DNA from: Gari tellinella
Taxonomy: Eukaryota; Mollusca; Bivalvia; Cardiida; Psammobiidae
DNA: 64,000 bases
Assembly: GCA_922989275.2 (NCBI GenBank)
Contig: OV277866.1
Location: 52,071,246 to 52,135,245, forward strand
Reading direction: 5' to 3'
Part shown: positions 10,276-20,175 of the stretch, piece by piece
Layout of the letters: each line of letters begins with the position of its first letter
Numbering within the stretch: position 1 is the stretch's first letter
The notes under the pieces: model-generated
What the model was told of the DNA's origin: nothing
Databases searched by the model: none
What the model saw: only the letters and a program-made list of their open reading frames with translations
Program-made: the position numbers and the translations under genes

Positions 10276-10373
10276 TTAATAAATTTTGAAATAAATGTTT
10301 AACAGTTTGGATACTGATCTGACAGTCTTTGCAAATACTGTTTTACTCGGGGTAAGGTCGTAAAAAGGTTAAT

Positions 10374-11103
10374 AAATGCCTATTGAAATTGACATTTAGA
10401 TAGCAATGCTCATTAATATTGCAAAGGTTCAATTCCATCTTAAAAGCAGCTTTCAAGAAGATATATCTCTTCCATGTGTTTATTCCATCAAGAGAGAGAG
10501 GGAATTTCTCTTCGTTTAAACACATTATCATTCGTACTTATGTTTTTGTTTTGTTTTGTTACATTTTTGTTTTCTTAAAATAATAATGTATCTCATTTTT
10601 AAAATGGTCATAAAGTTTCAAATATTATATTCAATTTGACAAGCAAACCAAAAAGACCGCCCATTAAAACATAACAAATATGCAACAACTCGCCACTTAC
10701 CTTCAACAAATGTGCTTTACATGTTTAAACGAGTCCCCTATTCCCTGCCTTAAACCGAGTACAATGATTTTTAGAAAACAGTTTGGAGTCTGATCAGACA
10801 TCACGTCTGCTCTGGTTAAAAGAAGATTGCATTCAAAATAATGGATTTAGCACATACGAGCGTACCCGTTTTGGGAACGAATAATTGTAGCTCTGTCTAG
10901 ATACATGTAAACCACATTTTCCGAAACCAGACTAGTTCTAATTTTATATTGCGTGTCTCTGTTTTTCTGTTGTGAAAGTAATATTTGTTCTCATGAATAA
11001 ATTAAAAAAACGAATTATTCCAGTTTGTTTTAGTCTATAAGAATAATATAATTCTGTTCAAAGTAGACGGTAAAATTCAACACGTGTGCGTGACAAACAT
11101 ATC
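10374..11103. other. unassigned, with a core 1 fragment
   Basis: Only 10775-10830 (AACAGTTTGGAGTCTGATCAG...CACGTCTG) is recognisable. The remainder is AT-rich and featureless to me. Confidence 0.45.
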
Positions 11104-11245
11104 TACAGTGCTGCTTCTCTGCTACAAAATCGACTGGGTGAGAAGGAGCGTGTGCGCTGTTCGGAGGGTGTTGTTTTAGGGAGGGACAACAAATACTTGG
11201 CTTACAGTTGCAAACAGCTTGAATCAATATCAGACGCCGCGTCAC
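11104..11245 (+). repeat. C-family fragment (left third)
   Basis: TACAGTGCTGCTTCTCTGC, GTTCGGAGGGTGTTG, GGCTTACAGTTGCAAACAGC and TCAGACGCCGCG, then a break. Downstream 11268-11321 has a short inverted pair (ACACACTTCTT / AAGAAGTGTGT). Confidence 0.65.
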
Positions 11246-11329
11246 ACACAAAGTTTTGTGTATCGGGCAACACACTTCTTCCTTCATAGTTTTGTCCTTT
11301 GGGTGAACTAAGAAGTGTGTGGGCCGATA

Positions 11330-11580
11330 TACAGTGGATAAAACGTTATTCTTTCCCAATAAACGCGTTTACGCTAAAACTAATATTTCCATTGCAAACA
11401 GTTTGGAGCCAGATCAGACGCCGGGTGACCCGGCGTCTGATCAGGCTCTAAACTGTTTGCCACTTGTATAAAAATAAATAGTCAGAGTTGTCAAAAAGTT
11501 GTTATTTTGTACATTTTATTACGATGCGTTTGCGTTTTGTTTGCGTTTAAACGGGAAAGAATAACATTTTCTCCACTGTA
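11330..11580 (+). mobile_element. A-family MITE, full length
   Basis: TACAGTGGATAAAACG and CATTTTCTCCACTGTA ends. Core apex GGGTGACCC. It immediately precedes the Penelope-like remnant, leaving only CC before the coding relic. Confidence 0.9.
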
Positions 11581-11582
11581 CC

Positions 11583-11896
11583 ACGTCTAAGACTATTATA
11601 GGAGAAACCGAACGAATTCTGAAGGCAAGGTTCATGGAATATAGGAGACCGAATTCCAGCACCAGTGAGGTTTCACGACATATAATGAAGGACTGTCCAG
11701 GTTATAATGTAGACATTGACTATTTGAGAATTCTAGACGGGCACCCTTGTGGTTTGAGCGAGGCATTAAAGAACATAGATGTATCTACATACGAGCACAC
11801 AAGCCAGTGTTGAACAGGGAACGGGGCCGTTACAATCTCCCGCACATCTGGGACAAAACCTTAAGGACATGCGCGCACAATTCTTGCGACACCTAG
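11583..11896 (+). pseudogene. Penelope-like retroelement C-terminus (GIY-YIG domain remnant)
   Basis: A frame from 11583 to a stop at 11811 begins TSKTIIGETERILKAR, then SSTSEVSRHIMKDCP and VDIDYLRILDG. It matches the GIY-YIG endonuclease pattern (I/YIGET...R...H) found at the C-terminus of Penelope-like elements. After a frameshift the neighbouring frame (11795 to a stop at 11894) gives PVLNRERGRYNLPHIWDKTL, the usual closing motif of these proteins. The N-terminal reverse transcriptase is absent. The A insertion marks its 5' side. A pao/DIRS-type GIY-YIG protein is less likely. A dead 3' fragment, not a host gene. Confidence 0.75.
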
Positions 11897-12344
11897 CGGA
11901 TTGTACCCAAGACCGATAATTCAAGAATCATTATTCAGCGAAATAATGCGTATCAGTTACCTCCTGTAGGTACTTTTGGTTTTAAACAATCTCTTTTAAT
12001 TGCGACAAATTAACTGAAAAACATAAAATGACACATGAAAAGGAAGTATGTGAAACCTTTAAATACTCTATCAAAAAAGGCTAAGGGGATATCAAAGGAC
12101 TCTGATAAAAGTGAATATAAGCGTGAACCCGAGAACACATAGAATAAACCATCAGACTTGGGCGTAGGATCAGGCAACAAACTTTTTTTAATAGTTTCAA
12201 CGTGAACGGTTGTTTTTTATGTTTAAATAATAACGTTTTCTCCGCTGTGAGTACGAACACATGAGACTTCCATCATGGACAGTTTACCGTTGCGAATTTT
12301 GTGCGTCGTTTAATTCCCAAACAAACAAAACTCTTTAAGACAGC
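11897..12344. other. unassigned, probable retroelement 3' flank and an A tip
   Basis: Nothing recognised except 12228-12249 (ATAACGTTTTCTCCGCTGTGA), a decayed A-family tip. Confidence 0.4.
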
Positions 12345-12595
12345 GTGAAATTTGATTTAGGTTTCGCTAAGAAGTTAGATTTCGCTAATGTTCTAGACTG
12401 AAACATGGATGGTTGTCCGTCATTCGCCCTAGAGCACCATTTATTCCTGTCAATGTTGATGGACAGACACTTATGAATCTTTGTTTATGTGCTTGTCATT
12501 TCATGTATATTGATCAGTGTCTCGATTTACCAGGGCAAACTTCTTGATACAGCAATAAGTTAACGACTTAAAAACAGTAATGTTTCGTCCTTAAA
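12345..12595 (+). repeat. P dispersed repeat, copy 2
   Basis: Colinear with 5560-5800: GATTTAGGTTTCGC, GTTCTAGACTGAAACA, CATTCGCCCTAGAG, GAATCTTTGTTTATGTGC and GTAATGTTTCG. No clear ends or coding frame. Confidence 0.45.
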
Positions 12596-12597
12596 AT

Positions 12598-12745
12598 GAT
12601 TCACCGCGTACGCGATGTCTGACCTGGATTCAAGCTGTTTGTCACTCGTCATAGTGTTTTTCAGTCAAAATGTCCAATATGTGATTTTGAGAATTACAGC
12701 AGACGACTATTATAAGCAGAGATATTGAAGCCGTGAAAAGGTTTT
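12598..12745 (+). repeat. C-family fragment
   Basis: Right half of core 1 (ATGTCTGACCTGGATTC), CACTCGTCATAGTGTTTT and ACAGCAGACGACTATTATAAG. Confidence 0.65.
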
Positions 12746-12924
12746 CTATAGCGAACAACGATGACGAATATTCTTATCTCCAACATGAGTACATTGTACG
12801 ATCACTTTGATGACATCACTATAACGTCACTATTTATAACGGCGTTTTGACGTCACTGGGGTTCGAAAAAAAGCACATTGCTTAAAAAATAGTTTAACTC
12901 GTTGGTAATGTGAGAAAAAGAATC

Positions 12925-13065
12925 CGTCACTCGTCGATGTTTAAAACAAGTTGATCTCAAACTCGTCTAGAACAGAAAAGTTATTAAGCTCGCCAAGGCT
13001 CGCTTAATAACATTTCAATTCTAGACTCGTTTGAGATCAGCTTGTCTTAAACATCGACTCATGAC
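12925..13065. repeat. foldback element, about 60-bp stem
   Basis: GTCACTCGTCGATGTTTAAA... pairs with ...TTTAAACATCGACTCATGAC-type mirror sequence, with apex TTATTAAGCTCGCC / GGCTCGCTTAATAA. Arms differ at a few scattered positions. The apex GCTCGCC motif recurs in the foldbacks at 25147 and 63258. Confidence 0.75.
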
Positions 13066-13187
13066 AGATCCAATATGTAAGGAGGGAATCTTTATTAGTT
13101 TTAAGCAAAAGACAAGGAATAATCCTTAGATATTATTAACATTATTAACACCTTCATGGCCTTCTAAGGCAACTTAAATTGACTGGG

Positions 13188-13290
13188 AACATAGTTTGGA
13201 TCTAGCTCAGACTCAGCGTTACTCGACGTCTGATCTGGCTCTAAACTGTTTGTTATCGTAAGCACAAACGCGTTTATTTAGAAATAATGT
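13188..13290 (-). repeat. A-family fragment
   Basis: Diverged core 1 (AGTTTGGATCTAGCTCAGAC...GTCTGATCTGGCTC), then CACAAACGCGTTTATTTAGAAATAA. Confidence 0.6.
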
Positions 13291-13305
13291 CGTTATCACT
13301 ATAAC

Positions 13306-14695
13306 TTAACCCTTTACTGCATAGTCTGTTTTCTAGCTTGGAAAACAGGCGGTCACATAAAACAGCTTGAAAGGCACATGTTGCTCTACTTTCAGCCTGA
13401 TTTAAGCTACCAACTGCTTGGATATTGAAAATAGAACAAATTGAAATTACTTTGTAAGTGGAGGAAAACATTAGATGCGTTCAAATGGGTATCTATGGAG
13501 TAAAGGGTTGCGAATTTATTGTGTTTATTTGTATTGCAGCCTGATTTAAGCTACTAACTGCTGCGATATAGAAGATAGTACAAATTGAAACTATTTTCGT
13601 CAGTGGAGGAAAACATTAGATGCGTTCAAATGGGTATCTATGGAGTAAAGGGTTACGAATTTATTGTGTTTATTTGTATTGCAGCCTGATTGAAGCTACT
13701 AACTGCTGCGATATAGAAGATAGTACAAATTGAAACTATTTTCGTCAGTGGAGGAAAACATTAGATGCGTTCAAATGGGTACATGTATCTATGGAGTAAA
13801 GCGTTAAGAATTGATTGTGTTTATTTGTATTTTCAGCCTGATTTAAGCTACCAACTGTTGCGATATAGAAGATAGTAAAAATTGGAACTATTTTCGTAAG
13901 CGGAGGAAAACATTAGATGCGTTCAAATGGGTATCTATGGAGTAAAGGGTTAAGAATTGATTGTGTTTATTTGTATTTTCAGCCTAATTTAAGCTACCAA
14001 CTGCTTCGATATAGAAGATAGTACAAATTGAAACTATTTTGTAAGTGGAGGAAAACATTAGATGCGTTCAAATGGGTACATGTATCTATGGAGTAAAGCG
14101 TTAAGAATTTATTGTGTTTATTTGTATTTTCAGCCTGATTAAAGCTACCAACTGTTGCGATATAGAAGATAGTACAAATTTGAACTATTTTCGTCAGTGA
14201 AGGAAAACATTATCATGATGCGTTCAAATGGGTATCTATGGAGTAATCGGTTAAGAATTGATTGCGTTTATTTGCGTTTTCAGCCTGATTTAAGCTACCA
14301 ACTGCTGCGATATAGAAGATAGTACAAATTGAAACTATTTTCGTCAGTGGAGGAAAATATTAATTCGTTCAAATGAGTATATATTGAGTAAAGGGTTAAG
14401 AGTTGATTGTGTTTTATTCGTACTTTCAGCCTGATTTAAGCTACCAACTGCTGCGATATAGAAGATAGAACAAATTTGAACTATTTTCGTCAGGGGAGGA
14501 AAACATTAGATGCGTTCAAATGGGTATCTATGGAGTAAAGGGTTAAAAATTGATTGTGTTTAGTCTGATTTAAGCTATCGACTGCTGGGATATACATGTA
14601 GAACTAGTAAAAACGGAACTATTTTCGTCATTGGAGGAAAATTTTAAATGCGTAAAAATGAGTAGCTATGGAGGGATTGGTTAAGAGCTGTTTGT
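13306..14695 (+). repeat. satellite of about nine units grown from an E-element arm
   Basis: Units begin with CAGCCTGATTTAAGC at about 13393, 13537, 13682, 13834, 13980, 14131, 14281, 14427 and 14562, giving spacings of 135-152 bp. Each unit is the right arm of E (core 2 mirror, TAGAAGATAGTACAAATTG, GTCAGTGGAGGAAAACATTAG, TATCTATGGAGTAAAGGGTTAA) plus about 35 bp of extra TTGATTGTGTTTATTTG. The first unit still has the left arm (CCCTTTACTGCATAG, core 2 left half). Units differ by scattered substitutions and short indels such as an ACATGT insertion in units 3 and 5. Confidence 0.9.
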
Positions 14696-14696
14696 G

Positions 14697-14945
14697 TTAA
14701 TTTGCACTATGAGCAGGCTTTAACAGAACAGAACAGAACAGAACACAAACGTGTAGGTAAACGTGAAAACCATAAATTCCGCTTCGTAGCAAAAGTAATG
14801 AATTACCCAAGCTTACTTCATTATTCCTAACGATTACGTAACCCACGCGGAAGACATAAAATGTCTGTAAATTAACCATACATAAAATTCTTATTGATGG
14901 TTGGTTATTCGACAACACAACTACGAAACTATTAAGCAACAACCC
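14697..14945 (-). repeat. pentamer (AGAAC) run and attached sequence
   Basis: 14722-14746 is four to five AGAAC repeats, the reverse complement of the GTTCT tail on retroelement 3' ends. The minus-strand sequence before it lacks the AATAAA of the other copies, so the assignment is weak. Confidence 0.4.
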
Positions 14946-14979
14946 CTGATTAGAATAAACTGAAGTTATTTACAATTCC

Positions 14980-15194
14980 CTAATGCGCCTTCAATTCGTC
15001 TGCTTAACTATTTGCATGCTGGGTAAATTTTTCGTCTGCAACAATTGTCGTCTGTTACTGTTCTTAAAATCAAAAATTCAAAAATTATTTTAAAAACAAT
15101 GTCAGAGTCTCAAACAGTTAACGCGGCATCTCATCAGGATCCAAGCTGTTTGCTCAACTCTTCACAATTCTATCGCTAGCATGCAATGAGTTAA
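14980..15194 (-). mobile_element. B-family MITE, core deletion
   Basis: TTCGTCTGCTTAAC and TCGTCTGCAACAATTGTCG arms, then TCAAACAGTTAACGCGGCATCTCATCAGGATCC (most of the left core arm missing) and an end near AGTTAA. Confidence 0.65.
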
Positions 15195-15519
15195 ACTTCT
15201 TGTTTGAGAAAAGATTCCAATTTTAGATGACAAAACAACGACGCATTTGTAGCAAAATTTGGATTGGTACCATGCGCAGATGTCCCCTACGTCAGATCCG
15301 GTTCAAAACGGCTGTTCAAATGTACACTTAGTTGTGCTTGACTTAGTTCTACAACAGCTCACGAACAACAGCATATAAACACTTTGGTGGAACTAGGTAC
15401 AGCATTATCTTAATGAGCAAATGACCTATGAAAATGGAAATTCTTTTAAGCACTTAAACCAATAATAGAGATCTGAGTCGCTGTTGACATTTGAAGCACC
15501 TGCACAGTGCAGTTTAAAT

Positions 15520-15690
15520 TACAGTGAAGAATACGTTTTTGCTTTCCAATAAAGGCGTTTATGTTAAAGTAATTATTTCCATTGCAAACAGTTTGGAGCC
15601 AGGGTATCTAGACGTCGAATCAGGCTCCAAACTGTTTGCCTCTCAATTAAAATCAAAACAAAAAACAACGGAAAAACAGTTTTCAATTTA
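15520..15690 (+). mobile_element. A-family MITE, right half decayed
   Basis: TACAGTGAAGAATACG, CCAATAAAGGCGTTTATG, then core 1 arms GTTTGGAGCCAG / AGGCTCCAAACTG with a shortened apex. Confidence 0.7.
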
Positions 15691-15734
15691 CTAACCAATT
15701 ACATTACAAGTACCGTACGCATCGTTGTTTTAGA

Positions 15735-16114
15735 TACAGTGTTCCCTCCCTACAACGATCCTCCCAAAAAAGACCCCTCCTTACACCGACCCTCGCCGCA
15801 GAACCCTAACCAAGACAATTATTTTTAACGCTTTAACTGCTGCAATATCGTCTGCTTTAAATTGTCGTCGGCTATTCTCAAAGTTACATGTAAATGACAT
15901 GTAGATAAAATAAATATAATTACGAATGGCAAACAGTTTGAATCCAGATCAGACGCAGCGTTACGCGTAACGAGGCGTCTGATCTAGATTCAAGCTGTAT
16001 ACGAATACTTGTATAAGCCAAGTCTTAACTTTCCCTCCCTATAACGACTCCCTCCGAACAACACACCCAGTTTATGTCTCCGATTGGGTGTCGTTGTAGA
16101 GAGGGAACACTATA
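15735..16114 (-). mobile_element. C-family MITE, full length
   Basis: 380 bp from TACAGTGTTCCCTCCC to AGAGAGGGAACACTATA. Contains the CTGCAATATCGTCTGC / GTCGTCGGC arm and core 1 with a GCGTTACGCGTAACG apex, apparently a small apex duplication. Then AACACACCCAGTTTATGTCTCC and GATTGGGTGTCGTTG. Confidence 0.9.
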
Positions 16115-16405
16115 CTACTTCTGTTAATATCTGTTTGACTTAACTAGGGTCTATATCTATTACTCGGTAGTAGCACAGTTTATGCATGAACAGTTCAACT
16201 GCCTTCATAATTAGATTCAGACGCACTTAAAGACACTCCGGAGAGGGATTATATAGTTGATTCTGACGATCTGATTTAAACGATAGAACTTATAATGCAT
16301 TGAGTTGGTCTTCGTTTTACTGGCAAGCTATATTCATTGATTGTGTAATTTTATATAGTAGATAAAAGTGCCAGAGTTGTGGGTGATGTGGTATCATAAT
16401 TGACC

Positions 16406-16810
16406 ATTTTGGCGCCAAATTAATCGTGAGGCTTTTACCCCTTTTACTCTTTACTGTCTTCTGTTTCCATATTGTTGTTTGCAAGCTGTTTTCAAAGTAA
16501 GATTCAATGTAGTATGACTTAACCCTTTCAACCCTACAGCCCTCTGTAGAGATCACTGATTACATATGCAAACAGTGTAGACCCAGATCAGAGGGCTCCT
16601 ATAGGAGCCCTCTGATCAGGGTCTTCACTGTTTGATATTTTCATTTGGTTTTGTTGTCATACCAAACATGCAACAGTAGACTGGTTCGAAATACCTGTAC
16701 TATAAGAGTCCAAAAGGACTACAAATACCCACACGAGAAATTTAGGGTTGAAAGGGTTAAGAAATGTCGATACGAGTGTCAAACAGTTTGGATGCCTCGT
16801 GGCGAAGGGT
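16406..16810 (-). mobile_element. B-family MITE, host of H
   Basis: Left piece (TTTGGCGCCAAATTAATCG, TTCAAAGTAAGATTC, GTATGAC) and right piece (GAAATGTCGATACGAG, TGTCAAACAGTTTGGATGCC) join at the internal TTAA of B. The right end after core 1 is lost. Confidence 0.75.
16519..16760. mobile_element. H-family MITE nested in B, TTAA duplication
   Basis: TTAA-CCCTTTCAACCCTA at the left and TAGGGTTGAAAGGG-TTAA at the right. The central hairpin GTAGACCCAGATCAGAGGGC, apex TCCTATAGGA, is built on the core 1 scaffold (AAACAGTG..., CACTGTTTG). The host B is continuous across one TTAA. Confidence 0.9.
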
Positions 16811-16870
16811 ACAAAAAACAGCGATAAACAGATTGACTATTTCATCGTCTAAACCGAATCTCCCTCACAG

Positions 16871-16949
16871 AGAGTATTCTTCGCTCCTCAACATGAGCCA
16901 AGAGGATCGCGGCGAGAGGTTCTGTAGAGTTTGTGCTAATGAACACATG
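16871..16949 (+). other. candidate orphan coding exon (weak)
   Basis: A stretch of higher GC than its surroundings, preceded by a pyrimidine-rich acceptor-like TCTCCCTCACAG and followed by a donor-like GTATGT at 16950. The frame is open throughout and includes MSQEDRGERFCRVCANEHM, with a CxxC pair as in the start of a zinc-binding domain. The remaining domain and other exons are not in view, and no promoter is visible. It could be an exon of a gene spanning this window or chance. I assign no function. Confidence 0.22.
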
Positions 16950-17239
16950 GTATGTCATAAAAGCTAAGCGTCAGTTATTTTATAAGGTCTTTTTGACTTG
17001 TAAATGTCTTAAAGATATATCAAACTATTGTCTGGCGAGATCAGACAGGAATTATTAACTGTTATTAATGAAAAATATGTCTGCTACAGTCGGTCGATGC
17101 TAGAATATAGTGCATTGGTCCTTTTTCGAGACATTCAGTTTAGAACGTCGCATTAGAAAAATAAACGGTGATTTATAGAGACATTCATTACAGTGAAGCC
17201 GCTTAAAATCGAAATTTTCTGGAAAATACACCAGTAGCT

Positions 17240-17490
17240 TACAGTGGAGAATCTGTTATTCTTTCCCAATAAACGCGTTTACGCTAATTCTATTATTTGC
17301 AGTGCAAATAGTTTGGAGCCAGATCAGACGCCGGGTAACCCGGCGTCTGATCAGGCTCCAAACTGTTTGCCACCAAGATAAACAAGAATTATCAGAAGTG
17401 TCCAAACGTTGTTCTTTTCTACGTTTTAAGTGCTTTGCGTTTGCGTACGTTTGCGTTTAAACGGGAAAGAAAAACATATTCTCCACTGTA
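17240..17490 (+). mobile_element. A-family MITE, full length
   Basis: AATCTG left tip but CATATT right tip. Core 1 arms intact apart from GTGCAAATAG at the base of the left arm. Confidence 0.95.
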
Positions 17491-17764
17491 TATATAAAGC
17501 CTTTATTGGTCATGCGACAGAAGGAGAATTGGAAGTCGTTAAAAAAAAGTTTGAAGCTAAATGCAGGACACCAGTGATAAAAAAAGCTTCTTCAGAATTG
17601 TATGTATGTCTGTCACCATGCATCTAGCAATCACGTGTTTTCAGATCTCTCTCGTATAATAACTCAACTGTGTAGTAAGTGACTTCGTTTAGGTTCAATG
17701 GTTTTCAGAGATTTTCCGTACACTATGGTAAGCATCTCGTTATAAAAGCTAAATGACTTAGAAC

Positions 17765-17856
17765 TATTGCAGACGACACTGCCGATGCAGATAATATTTT
17801 TGCGGTAAGAGGGTTATTTTAAAGCAGACGATAAAACTTGGGAGTGAAATAGTTAA
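17765..17856 (+). repeat. B-family right end
   Basis: TTGCAGACGACACTGCCGATGCAG, GCGGTAAGAGGGTTA, then AAGCAGACGATAAAACTTGGG. The last part is a second, partly overlapping B end. Confidence 0.6.
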
Positions 17857-18144
17857 ATAAGCAAAAAAATAATCAAACACATTAAGATGATTAGTAACTA
17901 GAAGGTTAGTGGGTTAACTAGCATAATTAATAAGAGAATATTAACTCAAATACCACAGGGGAATATTGTCAGGATTGTGCAATTTAATTAAAAACAAATA
18001 TAATTAGTAGTGATTCATTGCGTATAATGAGAACACGGCGAATTGATAAACACGCCATACATAGGGAAAACAGCATAAACCCATCTCTATGGTAACATTG
18101 TTCAATTGTAGATTGAATTAATAAGAAAAAGTTAACAGTACATG

Positions 18145-18385
18145 TACAGTGGAGAAAACGTTATTATTTTCCAATAAACGCGTTTACGCTAACACTATTA
18201 TTTCTAGTGTAAACAGTTTGGAATCAGATCAGACGCCGGGTAACCCGGCGTCTGATCAGGCTCCAAACTGTTTACCACTCAGATAAAAATTATAGTGAAA
18301 AATGTAAAAACGTAGTCATTTTGTACATTTAATGGTGTTTTGCGTTTGCGTTTAAACGGGAAAGAATAATGTTTTCTCCACTGTA
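18145..18385 (+). mobile_element. A-family MITE, full length
   Basis: AAAACG left tip and TGTTTTCTCCACTGTA right tip. The right arm lacks the CGTACGTTTGCG repeat, so it belongs to an older subgroup. Confidence 0.9.
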
Positions 18386-18495
18386 TGTACATATGTGTTC
18401 ATTGTAGACTATCTTGGCAACTTAATCTGAGAATAAGATGTTTTAGATGTCAGAAGTGGACATCACAAACCAAAATGCAGATTAATCAACTCTGG

Positions 18496-18620
18496 TACAG
18501 TGCTCCCTCCCTACACCGGCCTTCCTAACAACGATTCACTCCTTACAAGAATGTGTGCCACTGTTTCTAAAACATGACAATCGCTTTCACTGTTGCAAGA
18601 TCGTCTGATTATTATACAGA
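18496..18620 (-). repeat. C-family fragment (outer third)
   Basis: TACAGTGCTCCCTCCCTAC, AACAACGATTCACTCC, CTTTCACTGTTGCAAGATCG, then a break. Confidence 0.7.
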
Positions 18621-18763
18621 GCATTATGTAATACTTCAGTCTGTTTAAGCAGCTCATTATGTAGCAATTGTTTTCTATTGTCCTTCAACAGGTCATAGTT
18701 CAAACTTTATATCGTGTTGCTAATAAAAAGGCGTGAAAAGGCGTAGCTATAAAGGATATAGCC

Positions 18764-18930
18764 AAACCCCATCACCGCCATGATGTCATCAGCTTTAAAC
18801 ACGTGCCGTCTGCATTAATATCTCAAATTTAAATCTTAAGTATTTTGACTCAAATGAATATTAAAATAAATGAATAACAGTTTGGATCCTGGTCAGCATA
18901 AGCATTGCACTCGGTGTAAAGCAGTGAAAC
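18764..18930 (-). mobile_element. B-family MITE with core deletion
   Basis: CCCCATCACCGCCATGATG, GTGCCGTCTGCATTAATATC, GTTTGGATCCTGGTCAG and CACTCGGTGTAAAGCAGTGAAAC. Confidence 0.65.
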
Positions 18931-19141
18931 AAAAACAATCGAAATGGTTTTAATTGCTAAATCTGTCCGACTTCCTAAAGAACATGTTTACATACCACAC
19001 CTGTTTTATTAAGTTTACGTAAATTTTCAGGCAAGAATGTCTAGCACTTTGTAAGCATTTTGAACCATGGGCACATTTTGTAATTGCTTTCTACAAGAAT
19101 GTTCTGCATTTTTTTTTCTCAGACAATAAAACATACATTTA

Positions 19142-19601
19142 TTAACTCTTTCACTACCAACGGCCCAATACGGCGACTTTGCAAACAGTTCAGATCCTGA
19201 TCAGACGCCGCGTAACGCGGCGTCTGTTCATGGTCTAAACTATTTGACAATCGTATAGATACAGTGGAGAATCTGTTATTCTTTCCCAATAAACGCGTTT
19301 ACGCTGAAACTATTATTTGCAGTGCAAACAGTTTGGAGCCAGATCAGACGCCGGGTAACCCGGCGTCTGATCAGGCTCCAAACTGTTTGCCACCAAGATA
19401 AACAAGAATTATCAGAATTGTCCAAAAGTTGTTATTTTATATGTTTTAGTGCTTTGCGTTTGCGTACGTTTGCGTTTAAACGGGAAAGAATAACAGATTC
19501 TCCACTGTATTTCTTCAGTCAAAATGCTCTAAATCGGATTTGACAAAATATTGCAGACGACACTTTGAATGCAGACTATGATTTGGCGGTGAGAAGGTTA
19601 A
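19142..19601 (+). mobile_element. B-family MITE, host of A
   Basis: TTAACTCTTTCACTACC start, core 1 with GCGTAACGC apex, split at ATCGTATAGA-TA, resuming TTTCTTCAGTCAAAATG, TTGCAGACGACACTTTG and GGCGGTGAGAAGGTTAA. The unoccupied counterpart is at 44205-44340. Confidence 0.85.
19260..19509 (+). mobile_element. A-family MITE nested in B
   Basis: Full-length AATCTG copy. The B flanks join as ATAGATATTTCTTCAG, matching CATCCATATTTCTTCAG in an uninterrupted B. This defines a single TA target and element ends CAGTGG / CCACTG. Confidence 0.95.
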
Positions 19602-19721
19602 AAAAGACGATAAAACTCGCATACCAAGTTCTTAGACCATTATTATTGAACCTTTGCTTGTATTTTGGTTGAATTTCCTCTTGAAATAAAGATAATAAAT
19701 TCTGCTATTAAAGCAGCATCG

Positions 19722-19870
19722 AGTTAAGCAGCATCTAATCTAGATTCAAAATGTCAGTTTAAACATTCTACCTGTTAGACCGTGATCTGTAAATGTGTAA
19801 AAGCGCTTTAGATTAAAACGACATTGCAGACAACAAAATTATAGCAGACATCAATGAAACGGTGAAGAGG
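19722..19870 (+). repeat. B-family remnant
   Basis: GCAGCATCTAATCTAGATTC (core), CGACATTGCAGACAACAAAATTATAGCAGAC and ACGGTGAAGAGGTAA. Confidence 0.5.
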
Positions 19871-19904
19871 TAAAACAATTCCCGAATAATTTGATCTTGA
19901 AAGG

Positions 19905-20115
19905 ATTAATCCATTCACCCTGAATGACGCCATAAAGCGCATAACGCAGCGTCTGATTAGGATCCAAACTATTTGACACTTTTATCGATATTTATTAAGT
20001 CATACAACCTAAAATTTACATTTGAAACTAGTCTTGCAGACAACAATACTGCAGGAGACGACAGAAAAGCGTTGGGAGTAAAATCTCCCGAATAATTTGA
20101 TCATGAAAGGGTTAA
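19905..20115 (+). mobile_element. B-family MITE
   Basis: TTAATCCATTCACCC start and CATGAAAGGGTTAA end. The left core arm is deleted up to GCGCATAACGCAGCGTCTG. Arm TTGCAGACAACAATACTGCAGG. Confidence 0.8.
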
Positions 20116-20175
20116 GGGATTTGTACAAATTCTGTGTTTTAGTTAATCACCTACCAGAAATCTTTCAATACTAAG

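Larger units (their letters stand above)
9700..10373 (-). mobile_element. B-family MITE, host of an A and a second B
   Basis: Outer pieces 9700-9714, 9965-10037 and 10276-10373 join into one B copy: CCCCTTCGCTGC, GTCGTCTGCTTTTATTT, TTTGACTTAA, AACAGTTTGGATACTGATC, TTACTCGGGG, AAGGTTAA. The A insertion uses a TA and the second B uses the internal TTAA. Confidence 0.8.

Noticed and set aside
13306..14695. CRISPR-like array
   Set aside because: The repeated blocks with similar spacing are a tandem satellite. The intervals are the same sequence in each unit, not variable spacers, and the genome is eukaryotic.
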